This document shows positions 43,680 through 51,316 of a stretch of DNA of 64,000 bases, piece after piece; the first letter of the stretch is position 1; each line of letters begins with the position of its first letter. Both the position numbers and the translations under genes were made by a program. The notes under the pieces were generated by a model. That model was not told the DNA's origin, ran no database searches, and was given only the letters and a program-made list of their open reading frames with translations. This stretch comes from Treponema sp. (GTDB lineage Bacteria > Spirochaetota > Spirochaetia > Treponematales > Treponemataceae): contig JAEDJS010000001.1 in the NCBI GenBank assembly GCA_016296205.1, positions 1 to 64,000 on the forward strand. Reading direction: 5' to 3'.

Positions 43680-44621
43680 TTATTTAAAAAAATCAAAAAA
43701 ATCTTCTGGTACTGGAATAGAAATTTCCCGGGGAATTCCCAGCTGGTTTGGGGGAAATTCAAGTTTGTTTGCGCAGAGAAAAAATTCCTTTTTTAAAGAA
43801 ACGCTAAATCCTTTGTATGCTTTGTCTCCCAGCAGTGGATAGCCGTGAAAGCTGCTCTGACTTCTTATTTGATGTTTTCTTCCAGTGTGAATATTGAATT
43901 CTACCAGTGTAACAGGCGCATTATTGAAGGTTCCGTATTTTAAAGGTTTTGCAGTGGTTAATGCTGTTTTTCCTTCCGGGGAATTTTTGGGCAGACATTT
44001 TACTGTATGAAATTCTTTTGAAACACCATCTTGAACTGGATTAATAATTTTGTTTTCCCATGTCTGTAAACTTTCAAGCTTTCCCTGTACAATTCCAATA
44101 TAAGTTTTTTTTATCTGGTGATTTTTTATCCATTCAGAAACAGTCTGCGCTCCTTTTGAACTTTGACTTATGCACAGTAATCCAGTTGTGTTTTTGTCTA
44201 GCCTGTGAAGTGGTGCCGGTTTAAAAGAGATTTCATCAGGAGGTTGAATTAAGTAATCTGCTATGCTTAAATCGGTTTTTGTTGACTTCTGGCAATTGAT
44301 TCCGTAGGGTTTATTGATTATTAAAAGATGCTGATTTTTAAAAACAGTTTCTAGTCTGAATTCCATGTCTTCAGGTGATTTTTTATTTTTAACTTTTGAA
44401 TTATCATCAAAAAGGAATTCTGCAATTTGAATTTTATCGCCACAGCATATTTGGTAATTTTCTTTTGATTTAGAATTGTTGATTTTTACAAGATCTTTTT
44501 TTATTGCACTGTACATTCCGCATTTTTTCTGAAGATCATATTTTTGCCATAAAATCTTGAGAATTTTTTCTAATTTTTTTCCGGAATCGTTTTGGCTGGC
44601 AGTAAATTCTTTAAAATTCAT
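43680..44621 (-). CDS. RluA-family 23S rRNA pseudouridine synthase
   Basis: The 313-residue protein has an N-terminal S4-like RNA-binding region (about 10-75) and the RluA/RluC/RluD catalytic domain with HRLDKNTTGLL (catalytic Asp), YIGIVQG and HTGRKHQIRSQ. The domain order and S4 part suggest the RluC/RluD group that modifies 23S rRNA, but the exact position cannot be assigned. Its ATG has no Shine-Dalgarno sequence and lies six bases after a TATATT hexamer. The YuiD-like gene is divergent from it. Confidence 0.88.
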   Translation of the reverse strand: MNFKEFTASQNDSGKKLEKILKILWQKYDLQKKCGMYSAIKKDLVKINNSKSKENYQICCGDKIQIAEFLFDDNSKVKNKKSPEDMEFRLETVFKNQHLLIINKPYGINCQKSTKTDLSIADYLIQPPDEISFKPAPLHRLDKNTTGLLCISQSSKGAQTVSEWIKNHQIKKTYIGIVQGKLESLQTWENKIINPVQDGVSKEFHTVKCLPKNSPEGKTALTTAKPLKYGTFNNAPVTLVEFNIHTGRKHQIRSQSSFHGYPLLGDKAYKGFSVSLKKEFFLCANKLEFPPNQLGIPREISIPVPEDFFDFFK

Positions 44622-44627
44622 AATATC

Positions 44628-44686
44628 AATATATAAAAAAAATAATTTATTTGCTACTAGAAAAAAATGGCTTTATGTAATAAAAT
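44628..44686. promoter_or_regulatory. Divergent leaderless-type promoters for the pseudouridine synthase and YuiD-like genes
   Basis: Minus: TAGCAA (44651-44656), 17 bp, TATATT (44628-44633), 6 nt to the ATG at 44621. Plus: TAGAAA (44658-44663), 17 bp, TAAAAT (44681-44686), 6 nt to the ATG at 44693. The -35 boxes are weak. Confidence 0.4.
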
Positions 44687-44692
44687 TAGAAT

Positions 44693-45172
44693 ATGGACAA
44701 TATTTTGACACAGTTAAAAGGTTTGGTTACCAATCCTGTTTTGCTTGCATGTGTATTCAGCTGGCTTTCGGCTCAACTTATAAAAACTCTCATTAAATTA
44801 CTTTCAGGAAAAGTTCATAGTGTTGGAGAACTTTTTGAATTACTTATATGGAGAACAGGCAGCATGCCTTCAAGTCATTCTGCTCTTGTAACAACTTTGT
44901 GTACAACTATTGGTTTTAGAAGTGGAATCAATAGTGATATTTTTATTCTTGCTTTCTGTTTTTTTATGGTTACAATCCGGGATGCATTGGGTGTAAGACG
45001 ATCGAGCGGCATTCAGGCTCACATGATTAATGAAATTGGAGATGAACTGAATAAACAGGGAGTCCTTAACTATAAACCAATTAAAGAAGTTCAGGGCCAC
45101 AAACCAATGGAAGTTGTTATTGGCTGTATTCTTGGTGGAGTAATTGGGGTTGCGTTCAGCGTCCTAAAATGA
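44693..45172 (+). CDS. Divergent PAP2 family membrane protein (YuiD type)
   Basis: The 159-residue protein matches the DUF212/YuiD group of divergent PAP2 phosphatases: NPVLLACVFSWLSAQLIKTLI, then WRTGSMPSSHSALV with the His and Ser residues of the phosphatase core, and RDALGVRRSSGIQAHMIN. Three to four membrane spans are predicted. PAP2 relatives act on lipid phosphates such as undecaprenyl pyrophosphate; activity of this group is unproven. The ATG lies six bases after TAAAAT. The next gene overlaps the stop as ATGA. Confidence 0.85.
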   Translation: MDNILTQLKGLVTNPVLLACVFSWLSAQLIKTLIKLLSGKVHSVGELFELLIWRTGSMPSSHSALVTTLCTTIGFRSGINSDIFILAFCFFMVTIRDALGVRRSSGIQAHMINEIGDELNKQGVLNYKPIKEVQGHKPMEVVIGCILGGVIGVAFSVLK

Positions 45173-46593
45173 AAAACCAGTTAAAAATAATTTTATCATC
45201 AGTAATAATATTCTCATGTTTCTGCTGTCTTTATTTTCTTCGCAGCGTACCGGTAAGCCGTATCTGGAAAAATTATCAGGTTTTGTATGTGGAAAATTCT
45301 GTGTCAGAGCAGACTGTTTTGAATTATCTTGAAGATGCAGGATGTAGAAATGTAATTTCTCTTAGCGGTCAGAAAATGCCTGTTACTTCCAGATTTTCTC
45401 CTGTTCAATTCGGTGAAGAATACAATCATTATCTTGAAGGAAGAAAACTGTATTTCCGGGATAAGGCAGGAGATTTCAGACTTTTTTATATTCCCGATAA
45501 TTTTCAGTCTCAGACAGTTAAAGCGGTTCAAAATATTGGAAAAATCACTGATGCCAGATGCGGAATAGACGGAAAATCAACTTATCCATGGCTCGTTCCT
45601 TCCTGTGCTGTTTTATTTTTTATTTTTCTGCTGTTTGTTTCTAAATACAAAGCTTTGTTTTTTTCTCTAGGATTTCTGCCGGTGCTTTTTTCTGTTTCTA
45701 AACCTTTTTATCCTGTGGCAGCCGGTGTGTGTCTTTTTTTGCTTGGAATATTTTTTGTTCAGTTTTATTACAAAAGAAAATATTTTTTTAAAACAGTTTT
45801 TTCTAATTTTTCCATTTTGTTTTTGACAGTTTCTTCTGTGATTGTTATAAGTGTTACCGGAATCATCAATCTCTTTATTTTTCTTCTGGTAATTGCTGGC
45901 TGTCTTAGTTTCTGTTTTCTTAACAACTTTGTTTATGAGGCTAATGATAAAAAATATTCGTTTAATTATTCGCCTATTATACCGGCAACTTTTTTGCCAA
46001 AATGTTCAAAATCATTTTCAAATCTTTCGTTTGTGTGCACTGGATTTGTAAGTCTTATTCTTGTTTTGTTTTTTACAAGGGCAACATTTGCTCCCGGCAG
46101 TTTAGTTTCTGGATTAAGTTTGCCAAGTCCAGTTTCTGTTTCTAATGTTGAATCTCTGCCTGTTCAATCTGAACTTCCTTCGCTTTTTGATTATATTGTG
46201 TGGTCCTGGAACACTGCAACTTTTCCCTACAAAAATTTGAATAAGGATAAAGTTTATACTATTCCTCAGAAAGGCCAGAAAATATCCCAGATTAGATATA
46301 AGTCAACAGAAAATGGAATTGTTCAGTATTCGGAAACTGTTGCTGTTTTTGATAATTCATTTATTGAAGCAGCAGAAAAAACAATCGATTCTATGGACTT
46401 TTGTGCTGTAGAAAAATTGTTAAAAAAACAGGGGATGAATTTTAAAGTTGAATATTCAGAAAAGAGCCGGGGGGCAGGAGCTTCTGCAGATATTGTGAGC
46501 CTTTTTCTTATTATTATATGTATGATTCTGCCATTGGTTGCTGCTGTTTACTGCAATGTTTATTCAAGAAAGCGGCTTAGAATTTTACAGTAA
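45169..46593 (+). CDS. Polytopic membrane protein of unknown function
   Basis: I recognise no family in this 474-residue protein. It has an N-terminal span (residues 5-25), a periplasmic-type segment of about 115 residues, a block of five or six spans (about 143-265), another span near 285-305, a second soluble segment (about 315-440) and a final span (about 443-465). Phe and Ser are abundant. The ATG overlaps the stop of the YuiD-like gene (ATGA), so synthesis is coupled. The rnf operon starts 69 bases later with its own -10-like TATAAT at 46636-46641, so this is probably the end of the transcript unit. Confidence 0.7.
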   Translation: MKNQLKIILSSVIIFSCFCCLYFLRSVPVSRIWKNYQVLYVENSVSEQTVLNYLEDAGCRNVISLSGQKMPVTSRFSPVQFGEEYNHYLEGRKLYFRDKAGDFRLFYIPDNFQSQTVKAVQNIGKITDARCGIDGKSTYPWLVPSCAVLFFIFLLFVSKYKALFFSLGFLPVLFSVSKPFYPVAAGVCLFLLGIFFVQFYYKRKYFFKTVFSNFSILFLTVSSVIVISVTGIINLFIFLLVIAGCLSFCFLNNFVYEANDKKYSFNYSPIIPATFLPKCSKSFSNLSFVCTGFVSLILVLFFTRATFAPGSLVSGLSLPSPVSVSNVESLPVQSELPSLFDYIVWSWNTATFPYKNLNKDKVYTIPQKGQKISQIRYKSTENGIVQYSETVAVFDNSFIEAAEKTIDSMDFCAVEKLLKKQGMNFKVEYSEKSRGAGASADIVSLFLIIICMILPLVAAVYCNVYSRKRLRILQ

Positions 46594-46662
46594 CTGGTTT
46601 GTAATAATTGATTTTTATTCAAATTTATTCTAATATATAATACTTATTTTTAAGGAAAAACG

Positions 46663-47952
46663 ATGAAAATAGTCAACAGTTTTGTTCAGTCAGAAAGACA
46701 GAATTTTTTGAATCCAATTCGTGCTTTTTTACCGCAGAATGTGGTTATTCCTCTTTCTAATTGTCATGGAGATAAATATTCGCCTGCTGTTCAGCCTGGG
46801 GATTCTGTTTCAGAAGGGCAGGTTATTGCAACTCCAAAACCTGGAATTACTAAACAGAATGCAGCTTTGATTCATTCTCCAGTTCCAGGTAAAGTTACTC
46901 AGATTTCTACATGTACTCTTCCAAATGGAAAAATTTCTAAGGCAATCTGTATTCGTGTTGTTGGAAGTTTTACCTATCTTGGAAAAAAAGTTCAGCCTTT
47001 GTTTTGGGAAAGTTTTACTCCTTCTTATATTAATGAGGTTTTTTCTCAGAAAGGTGTAATGAATACTTTTTTGAATGAAGAATCACTTTCCAGCCAGATT
47101 GATGAACGTAAAAACGATAAAATCAAAACTCTTGTTGTTCGTCTTTTTGATGAAGATACCAGCCGTATGACTGATAAATTTGTTGCAGAATATTTTACTA
47201 ATCAGATTCTTGAAGGTGCCCAGATTGTTGCAAAGGCTTATGATGCTGATCATATAGTTTTTATGGTGCCAATGAAAAATCAGATGCAGTTGAATCTTGA
47301 AAATTTCAGAAAAATTCCTGCAATTTCAATTGAAGTAAATACAGCAAAATATCCAGTTGGTTTTAAGCAGAATCTTATTAAACAGATTTCGGAAAATTCT
47401 CAGATTAAAGTAAATTCAAAAAGTCTTTTTGTAGACAGTCTTACTTTATTTAATGCTTTTAATGCTGTGGTTTATGGAATACCAGTTGTTGAACAGCTTG
47501 TTCACATTACTGGCAACTGTTTAAGAAGTGCCGGAATGTTTAAAGTTAGACTTGGGGCAACTATTGGCAATTTAGCAGAACAGTGCGGCGGTTTTAAAAC
47601 TCCCGTTTCTAAAATCATCATTAATGGAATGATTGTTGGAAATGCGGTTACTTCAATGGATGTTCCTGTTACACAGCAGATAAAAAGTGTAATGTTTGTT
47701 CCGTCTAATGACTTAAGTGACCAGAGAATTATGCCTTGCATACGTTGTGGTAAATGCCGTGAAATTTGTCCAGAAAATTTATTTCCGGATTTGATTTACC
47801 GCCATCATAACGGTGGAAAGCAGGTTGGTAAAGAATTACTTGAATCATCTATTCTTTGTTCTTCATGTAGCTTGTGCAACAGTGTATGTCCCTCAAGACT
47901 GCCCCTAAGCCAGACTATTAATCTTGTTAAGGAAAAAATATATGAGAAATAA
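46663..47952 (+). CDS. rnfC: Rnf electron transport complex subunit C
   Basis: RnfC is the peripheral Fe-S subunit of the ion-pumping Rnf complex, linking NADH or NAD to ferredoxin. The 429-residue protein has an N-terminal barrel-sandwich-like part (GDSVSEGQVIATP), a central domain and a C-terminal pair of 4Fe-4S motifs, CIRCGKCREICP and CSSCSLCNSVCP. The glycine-rich NADH/FMN-binding segment of typical RnfC proteins is not obvious to me. AAGGA lies upstream. It starts the order rnfC-D-G-E-A-B with overlaps or short gaps between all genes. Confidence 0.88.
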   Translation: MKIVNSFVQSERQNFLNPIRAFLPQNVVIPLSNCHGDKYSPAVQPGDSVSEGQVIATPKPGITKQNAALIHSPVPGKVTQISTCTLPNGKISKAICIRVVGSFTYLGKKVQPLFWESFTPSYINEVFSQKGVMNTFLNEESLSSQIDERKNDKIKTLVVRLFDEDTSRMTDKFVAEYFTNQILEGAQIVAKAYDADHIVFMVPMKNQMQLNLENFRKIPAISIEVNTAKYPVGFKQNLIKQISENSQIKVNSKSLFVDSLTLFNAFNAVVYGIPVVEQLVHITGNCLRSAGMFKVRLGATIGNLAEQCGGFKTPVSKIIINGMIVGNAVTSMDVPVTQQIKSVMFVPSNDLSDQRIMPCIRCGKCREICPENLFPDLIYRHHNGGKQVGKELLESSILCSSCSLCNSVCPSRLPLSQTINLVKEKIYEK

Positions 47953-49036
47953 TAAAGTTACAACAAAATTGCCAAAGTACAATTCTCTTACTTTGAATTC
48001 TTTCGCTCATATTGCACCTTCTGTTGGAACTTCAACTTTGCTGCTGTTTATTTTTCTTGTTCCTCAGATTGTTATGCTTTTTACAACTAAAAGTTTTTCT
48101 TCTCTGTATATTGTTTTTGCTTCTGTAACTGCAAGTCTTCTTGCTGATTTTGTTCATACAATAAACAATAAGGATCAGAATTTTAATTGGCTGATTTCTT
48201 CAATTCAGGGAATTCTTATTGGTTTTCTTCTTCCAGAAACTTATAATCCAATTGCAATTTTCTTTGTTGCTTTCTGCTGCATTATTCTTACTAAATATGC
48301 TTTCGGTGGATTTGCAGCTAGCTGGGTTAATGCAGTTGCTGTTACTGTTGCTGTTGCTTTTTTTATCAACATGTCTTCATTTCCTGTAAGTCCGTTTACA
48401 AGAAATGATTTGCAGGGCAGAAATCCCGCTTTGATTCTTATTCAGAATGGAATTGTTCCGTTAACACGACTGGACTCAAAAATCACTGCAGGACTTAATA
48501 ATTCAATTTTTAAACTTTTTGGTCTTTCGATTCCAGAAGGTTATGTGAGTTTGCTTTGGGATACCCATAGTGTAATTCCTGCTTTCCGTTTTAATCTGAT
48601 TACTTTGATTTCTTCAATAATTCTTTTTGCATTTGATTTTGTTGATATTGTGATTCCTGCTATTTTTATTGCTGTTTATTCTCTGCTTATACGATTTGCA
48701 GGTCCCTTAGTTGTTCAGGGAATTATGTTCCAGGGTGATATTATTCTGGCACTTCTCACTAGCGGTACATTATTTGGAAATCTTTTTCTAATTCAATGGT
48801 ATGGAACAACACCGATTACTATTTCCGGAAAAATCATTTATGGAATTTTAAGTGGTATAATGGCTTTTTTAATTGTTGGCTATGGAATGAGCAGTGTAGG
48901 TTTTGTATTCACAGTTCTGCTTATGAATCTTCTTACTCCTTGTATTCAGATTTATGAAAGTAAGAAAGTTAAGAAGCATTTGATTAAGGTTCTTGTTCCT
49001 AGAATTAATCAACTTAAGGAGGAAGAAAATGTCTGA
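47942..49036 (+). CDS. rnfD: Rnf complex subunit D
   Basis: The 364-residue membrane protein (ATG at 47942, AAGGA upstream, 11 bases inside rnfC) has nine to ten spans and the RnfD/NqrB pattern: HIAPSVGTSTLLL, LISSIQGILIGFLLPE, FGGFAASWVN. In most RnfD proteins a Thr in an S/T-G-A-T motif carries FMN; the corresponding stretch here reads DSKITAGLNNS (about residues 175-185), so the attachment site seems lost. The following segment that normally ends GETS reads LLWDTHS. Confidence 0.85.
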   Translation: MRNNKVTTKLPKYNSLTLNSFAHIAPSVGTSTLLLFIFLVPQIVMLFTTKSFSSLYIVFASVTASLLADFVHTINNKDQNFNWLISSIQGILIGFLLPETYNPIAIFFVAFCCIILTKYAFGGFAASWVNAVAVTVAVAFFINMSSFPVSPFTRNDLQGRNPALILIQNGIVPLTRLDSKITAGLNNSIFKLFGLSIPEGYVSLLWDTHSVIPAFRFNLITLISSIILFAFDFVDIVIPAIFIAVYSLLIRFAGPLVVQGIMFQGDIILALLTSGTLFGNLFLIQWYGTTPITISGKIIYGILSGIMAFLIVGYGMSSVGFVFTVLLMNLLTPCIQIYESKKVKKHLIKVLVPRINQLKEEENV

Positions 49037-49517
49037 TTTTAAAAACAAAACAATGGACTTTAAAAAGTTTGGAGTTTTTGCCTCGATTTGTTTTTTACTA
49101 TTTGTTATTGTAATTTCATTTTCTTTTCTTGCAAAAAAGTTCTGGGATGAAGGCTTAAAAAAACAGACAGTTGATTGTCTTACAGAATATTGTGCTGATC
49201 AAAATTATACAGTTCAAGAATATATTTCTGCAGCCAGCGGACTTTCTACTAGTTCTGCAATTTATAAATTGAACAGACAGAATTCTTATGCAGTAATCAT
49301 TCGCGTTATGACAATGTATGGCCCCCTTCCTGCTGTTTTTGTTTGTGAAAATGGATCTGCAAGGTTTATTACTTATCTGCATATTGATTCTTTCTCAAAA
49401 AAAGAAATTATCAGTTCATCAGAAAACTCTCAAATTGTTTATTGGGAAAATCGAATACCTCAAATTGTTGAGCAGGCTTTAAAAAATGCTAAGGCCAGCA
49501 AAAAGGAAGGTAAATAA
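49029..49517 (+). CDS. rnfG: Shortened RnfG-like subunit
   Basis: The 162-residue protein (ATG at 49029, AAGGAGG upstream, 8 bases inside rnfD) has one N-terminal span (about residues 15-37) and a partial FMN-binding-domain pattern: AIYKLNRQNSYAVIIRVMTMYGPLPAVFVCENG matches the first half of the RnfG domain. The second half, with the flavinylated SGAT motif, is missing; the chain ends with a basic helix. SGLSTSS near residue 60 resembles SGATSTS but is in the wrong place and lacks the Ala-Thr pair. RnfG proteins normally have about 190-210 residues. Position in the operon supports the call. Confidence 0.75.
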   Translation: MSDFKNKTMDFKKFGVFASICFLLFVIVISFSFLAKKFWDEGLKKQTVDCLTEYCADQNYTVQEYISAASGLSTSSAIYKLNRQNSYAVIIRVMTMYGPLPAVFVCENGSARFITYLHIDSFSKKEIISSSENSQIVYWENRIPQIVEQALKNAKASKKEGK

Positions 49518-49518
49518 A

Positions 49519-50142
49519 ATGAAAAAAAATGAAATCTTTAGTTTTATTGCAATTTCTCTTGCAGTGCTTGTACCTGTTCCTGGACGCTTTGCCTGTGGTC
49601 TTATTCTTGTAATTGCATTGAATTTATTTATGTTTACTGGAACAATTTTTAGAAAAATAATTTATGATGTTCACCTGGAAGATTTGCAGCCTGTTCTTAT
49701 TGCTATTTTCCTTATATTTATGGGTGTTATTTTTAAACAGCTGCTTATTTTATATTCACCAATTCTTGCTTTGACTTTAGGGTTTGTGATTTATATGGAA
49801 GCTATTTCATCTTTTATAGTAGGTTCTCTGTACGAAGTTTCTAATAATACTATTGGACAAGATATTAAAATCAACATGACACGTTCTCTCAAATTTTCTT
49901 TGATTGCTCTTATTTTTTTCCTTCTTAGAGACATTTTAGGCTATGGAACAATAACTCTTCCAAAAACAACAGGTTATATAACGCTGAATCTTTTTGCAAA
50001 TGCTAAATTTTTTGTTCCATCTGTTTTCCTTGCATCTATTCCCGGTGCACTGGTACTTGTTGCTGTTTTTCTTGTAATATTTGTCCGCATTAACCGAAAA
50101 CTCTCTATTGCCAAAAATCTGGTTGAGGAGGTGCAGAAATGA
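49519..50142 (+). CDS. rnfE: Rnf complex subunit E
   Basis: The 207-residue membrane protein belongs to the RnfE/NqrD family, with six spans and a central NxxM-type region (EAISSFIVGSLYEVSNNTIGQ, LRDILGYGTITLP). The Cys pair that coordinates the in-membrane 2Fe-2S or Fe centre with RnfA is not obvious: the single clear Cys is in FACGLILVIALNLF near residue 26. The ATG at 49519 follows the rnfG stop by one base, with AAGGAAGG upstream. rnfA overlaps its stop as ATGA. Confidence 0.85.
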   Translation: MKKNEIFSFIAISLAVLVPVPGRFACGLILVIALNLFMFTGTIFRKIIYDVHLEDLQPVLIAIFLIFMGVIFKQLLILYSPILALTLGFVIYMEAISSFIVGSLYEVSNNTIGQDIKINMTRSLKFSLIALIFFLLRDILGYGTITLPKTTGYITLNLFANAKFFVPSVFLASIPGALVLVAVFLVIFVRINRKLSIAKNLVEEVQK

Positions 50143-50696
50143 TTTCTGATTTTCTCTACTATTTTTTGTATACTTCTTCAATATTGATTTATGGAATCGG
50201 TGTAAACAGAACAGTTGTTTCCAGTGAAGCAAAAACTAAGAATTTTGTTCACGGGATAAAAATGATTGTTACAGTTTGCACTACATCAATTATTACTTAT
50301 TTACTGGAAGCTGTTCTATTAAGCAAAGCCGGTTTGTCCGAAATTTTCCCGCTTATTGCAGTTTTTATTTTTTCCATTATTGCTATTCTTGTGGAAGTTA
50401 TTGTTCGGGCCACTGCTAAAATTAATACTGCTGATTTTGCTGTTTCTATTATGATTGTTATTTTAGCTGTAAATGAAAGTTCAACTTTATTGCAATCATT
50501 TGTTATTTCTCTTGTAAGCTGCTTAAGTTTATTTGTTTTTATTCCTCTTCTAAATGCAATTAAAAAAAGAATTGAACTATCCAAACCAACAAGTGATTTT
50601 AATAATCAAAGTCTTGTGTTAATCAGTATTGCTATTATAATTCTTATGCTTAGCTGCTGGAATATTACATGGCTTAATCCGGGGGCTTTACAATGA
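50139..50696 (+). CDS. rnfA: Rnf complex subunit A
   Basis: The 185-residue protein has six membrane spans and the RnfA/NqrE pattern, starting FLYYFLYTSSILIYGIGV and including VCTTSIITYLLE and ADFAVSIMIVILAVNESS. The conserved Cys usually found in the first span of RnfA (LxxCP) is not seen there; a Cys is in VCTTSI. Overlaps by four bases at both ends couple it to rnfE and rnfB. Sequence divergence is high compared with the usual RnfA. Confidence 0.8.
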   Translation: MISDFLYYFLYTSSILIYGIGVNRTVVSSEAKTKNFVHGIKMIVTVCTTSIITYLLEAVLLSKAGLSEIFPLIAVFIFSIIAILVEVIVRATAKINTADFAVSIMIVILAVNESSTLLQSFVISLVSCLSLFVFIPLLNAIKKRIELSKPTSDFNNQSLVLISIAIIILMLSCWNITWLNPGALQ

Positions 50697-51286
50697 TTTT
50701 TGCAATAATTGGAACTGTAATATTTGTTTTAGTTGCTACAACTTTATTGATTTTTGTTTATGGTTTTTATCTTCCTAAATTTAATAAAAATAATTTTAGT
50801 GAAGTTTTGTTTGCTCCAGAAGAAATTATTCCTCATAGAAAAACAACTTATGCAGACAATGATGAAGAGCCTAAAGTTGCTGTTGTTATGTGTTCTTCGG
50901 AAAAAAAACAGGATAATATTCGATTTGATTATAAAGGTGCAAATGATTGTACACTTTTTGAAAATCTTTACGAAACAAAATCAGACTGTGTGTGGCAGTG
51001 TATTGGTTTTGGAAATTGTATAAGAGTTTGTCCTCCTCATGCAATTTCTATTATAAACGGAACTGCGGTAATTAATGATGCATGTAATGGTTGTGGAGTA
51101 TGTCTTGATGTTTGTCCTAAACGACTTATTACATTTATTCCAAAGTCACAGAAAGAATGTGTTTTGTGTTCCTGCAAAGAAGGTGCTTCTACTTGTTCTA
51201 TGTGTGCAAAGACCACAGATTTGACTAAATACAACAAAAAGGATTTTACTTTTTGGAAAAAGGTTTATAAGCTTTTAAATAAATAA
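50693..51286 (+). CDS. rnfB: Rnf complex ferredoxin-like subunit B (short form)
   Basis: The 197-residue protein has an N-terminal span (residues 2-24), then a short linker with VAVVMCSS and YKGANDC, and two 4Fe-4S motifs CIGFGNCIRVCP and CNGCGVCLDVCP. A further Cys-rich tail (CVLCSCKEG, CSMC) follows. Most RnfB proteins also have a 4Fe-4S domain of the CxxC..C type right after the span; it is missing here, explaining the short length. RnfB accepts electrons from ferredoxin. It ends the operon. Confidence 0.85.
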   Translation: MIFAIIGTVIFVLVATTLLIFVYGFYLPKFNKNNFSEVLFAPEEIIPHRKTTYADNDEEPKVAVVMCSSEKKQDNIRFDYKGANDCTLFENLYETKSDCVWQCIGFGNCIRVCPPHAISIINGTAVINDACNGCGVCLDVCPKRLITFIPKSQKECVLCSCKEGASTCSMCAKTTDLTKYNKKDFTFWKKVYKLLNK

Positions 51287-51316
51287 AAGTTCAATTACAA
51301 ACAACGGGAAGTTTGA

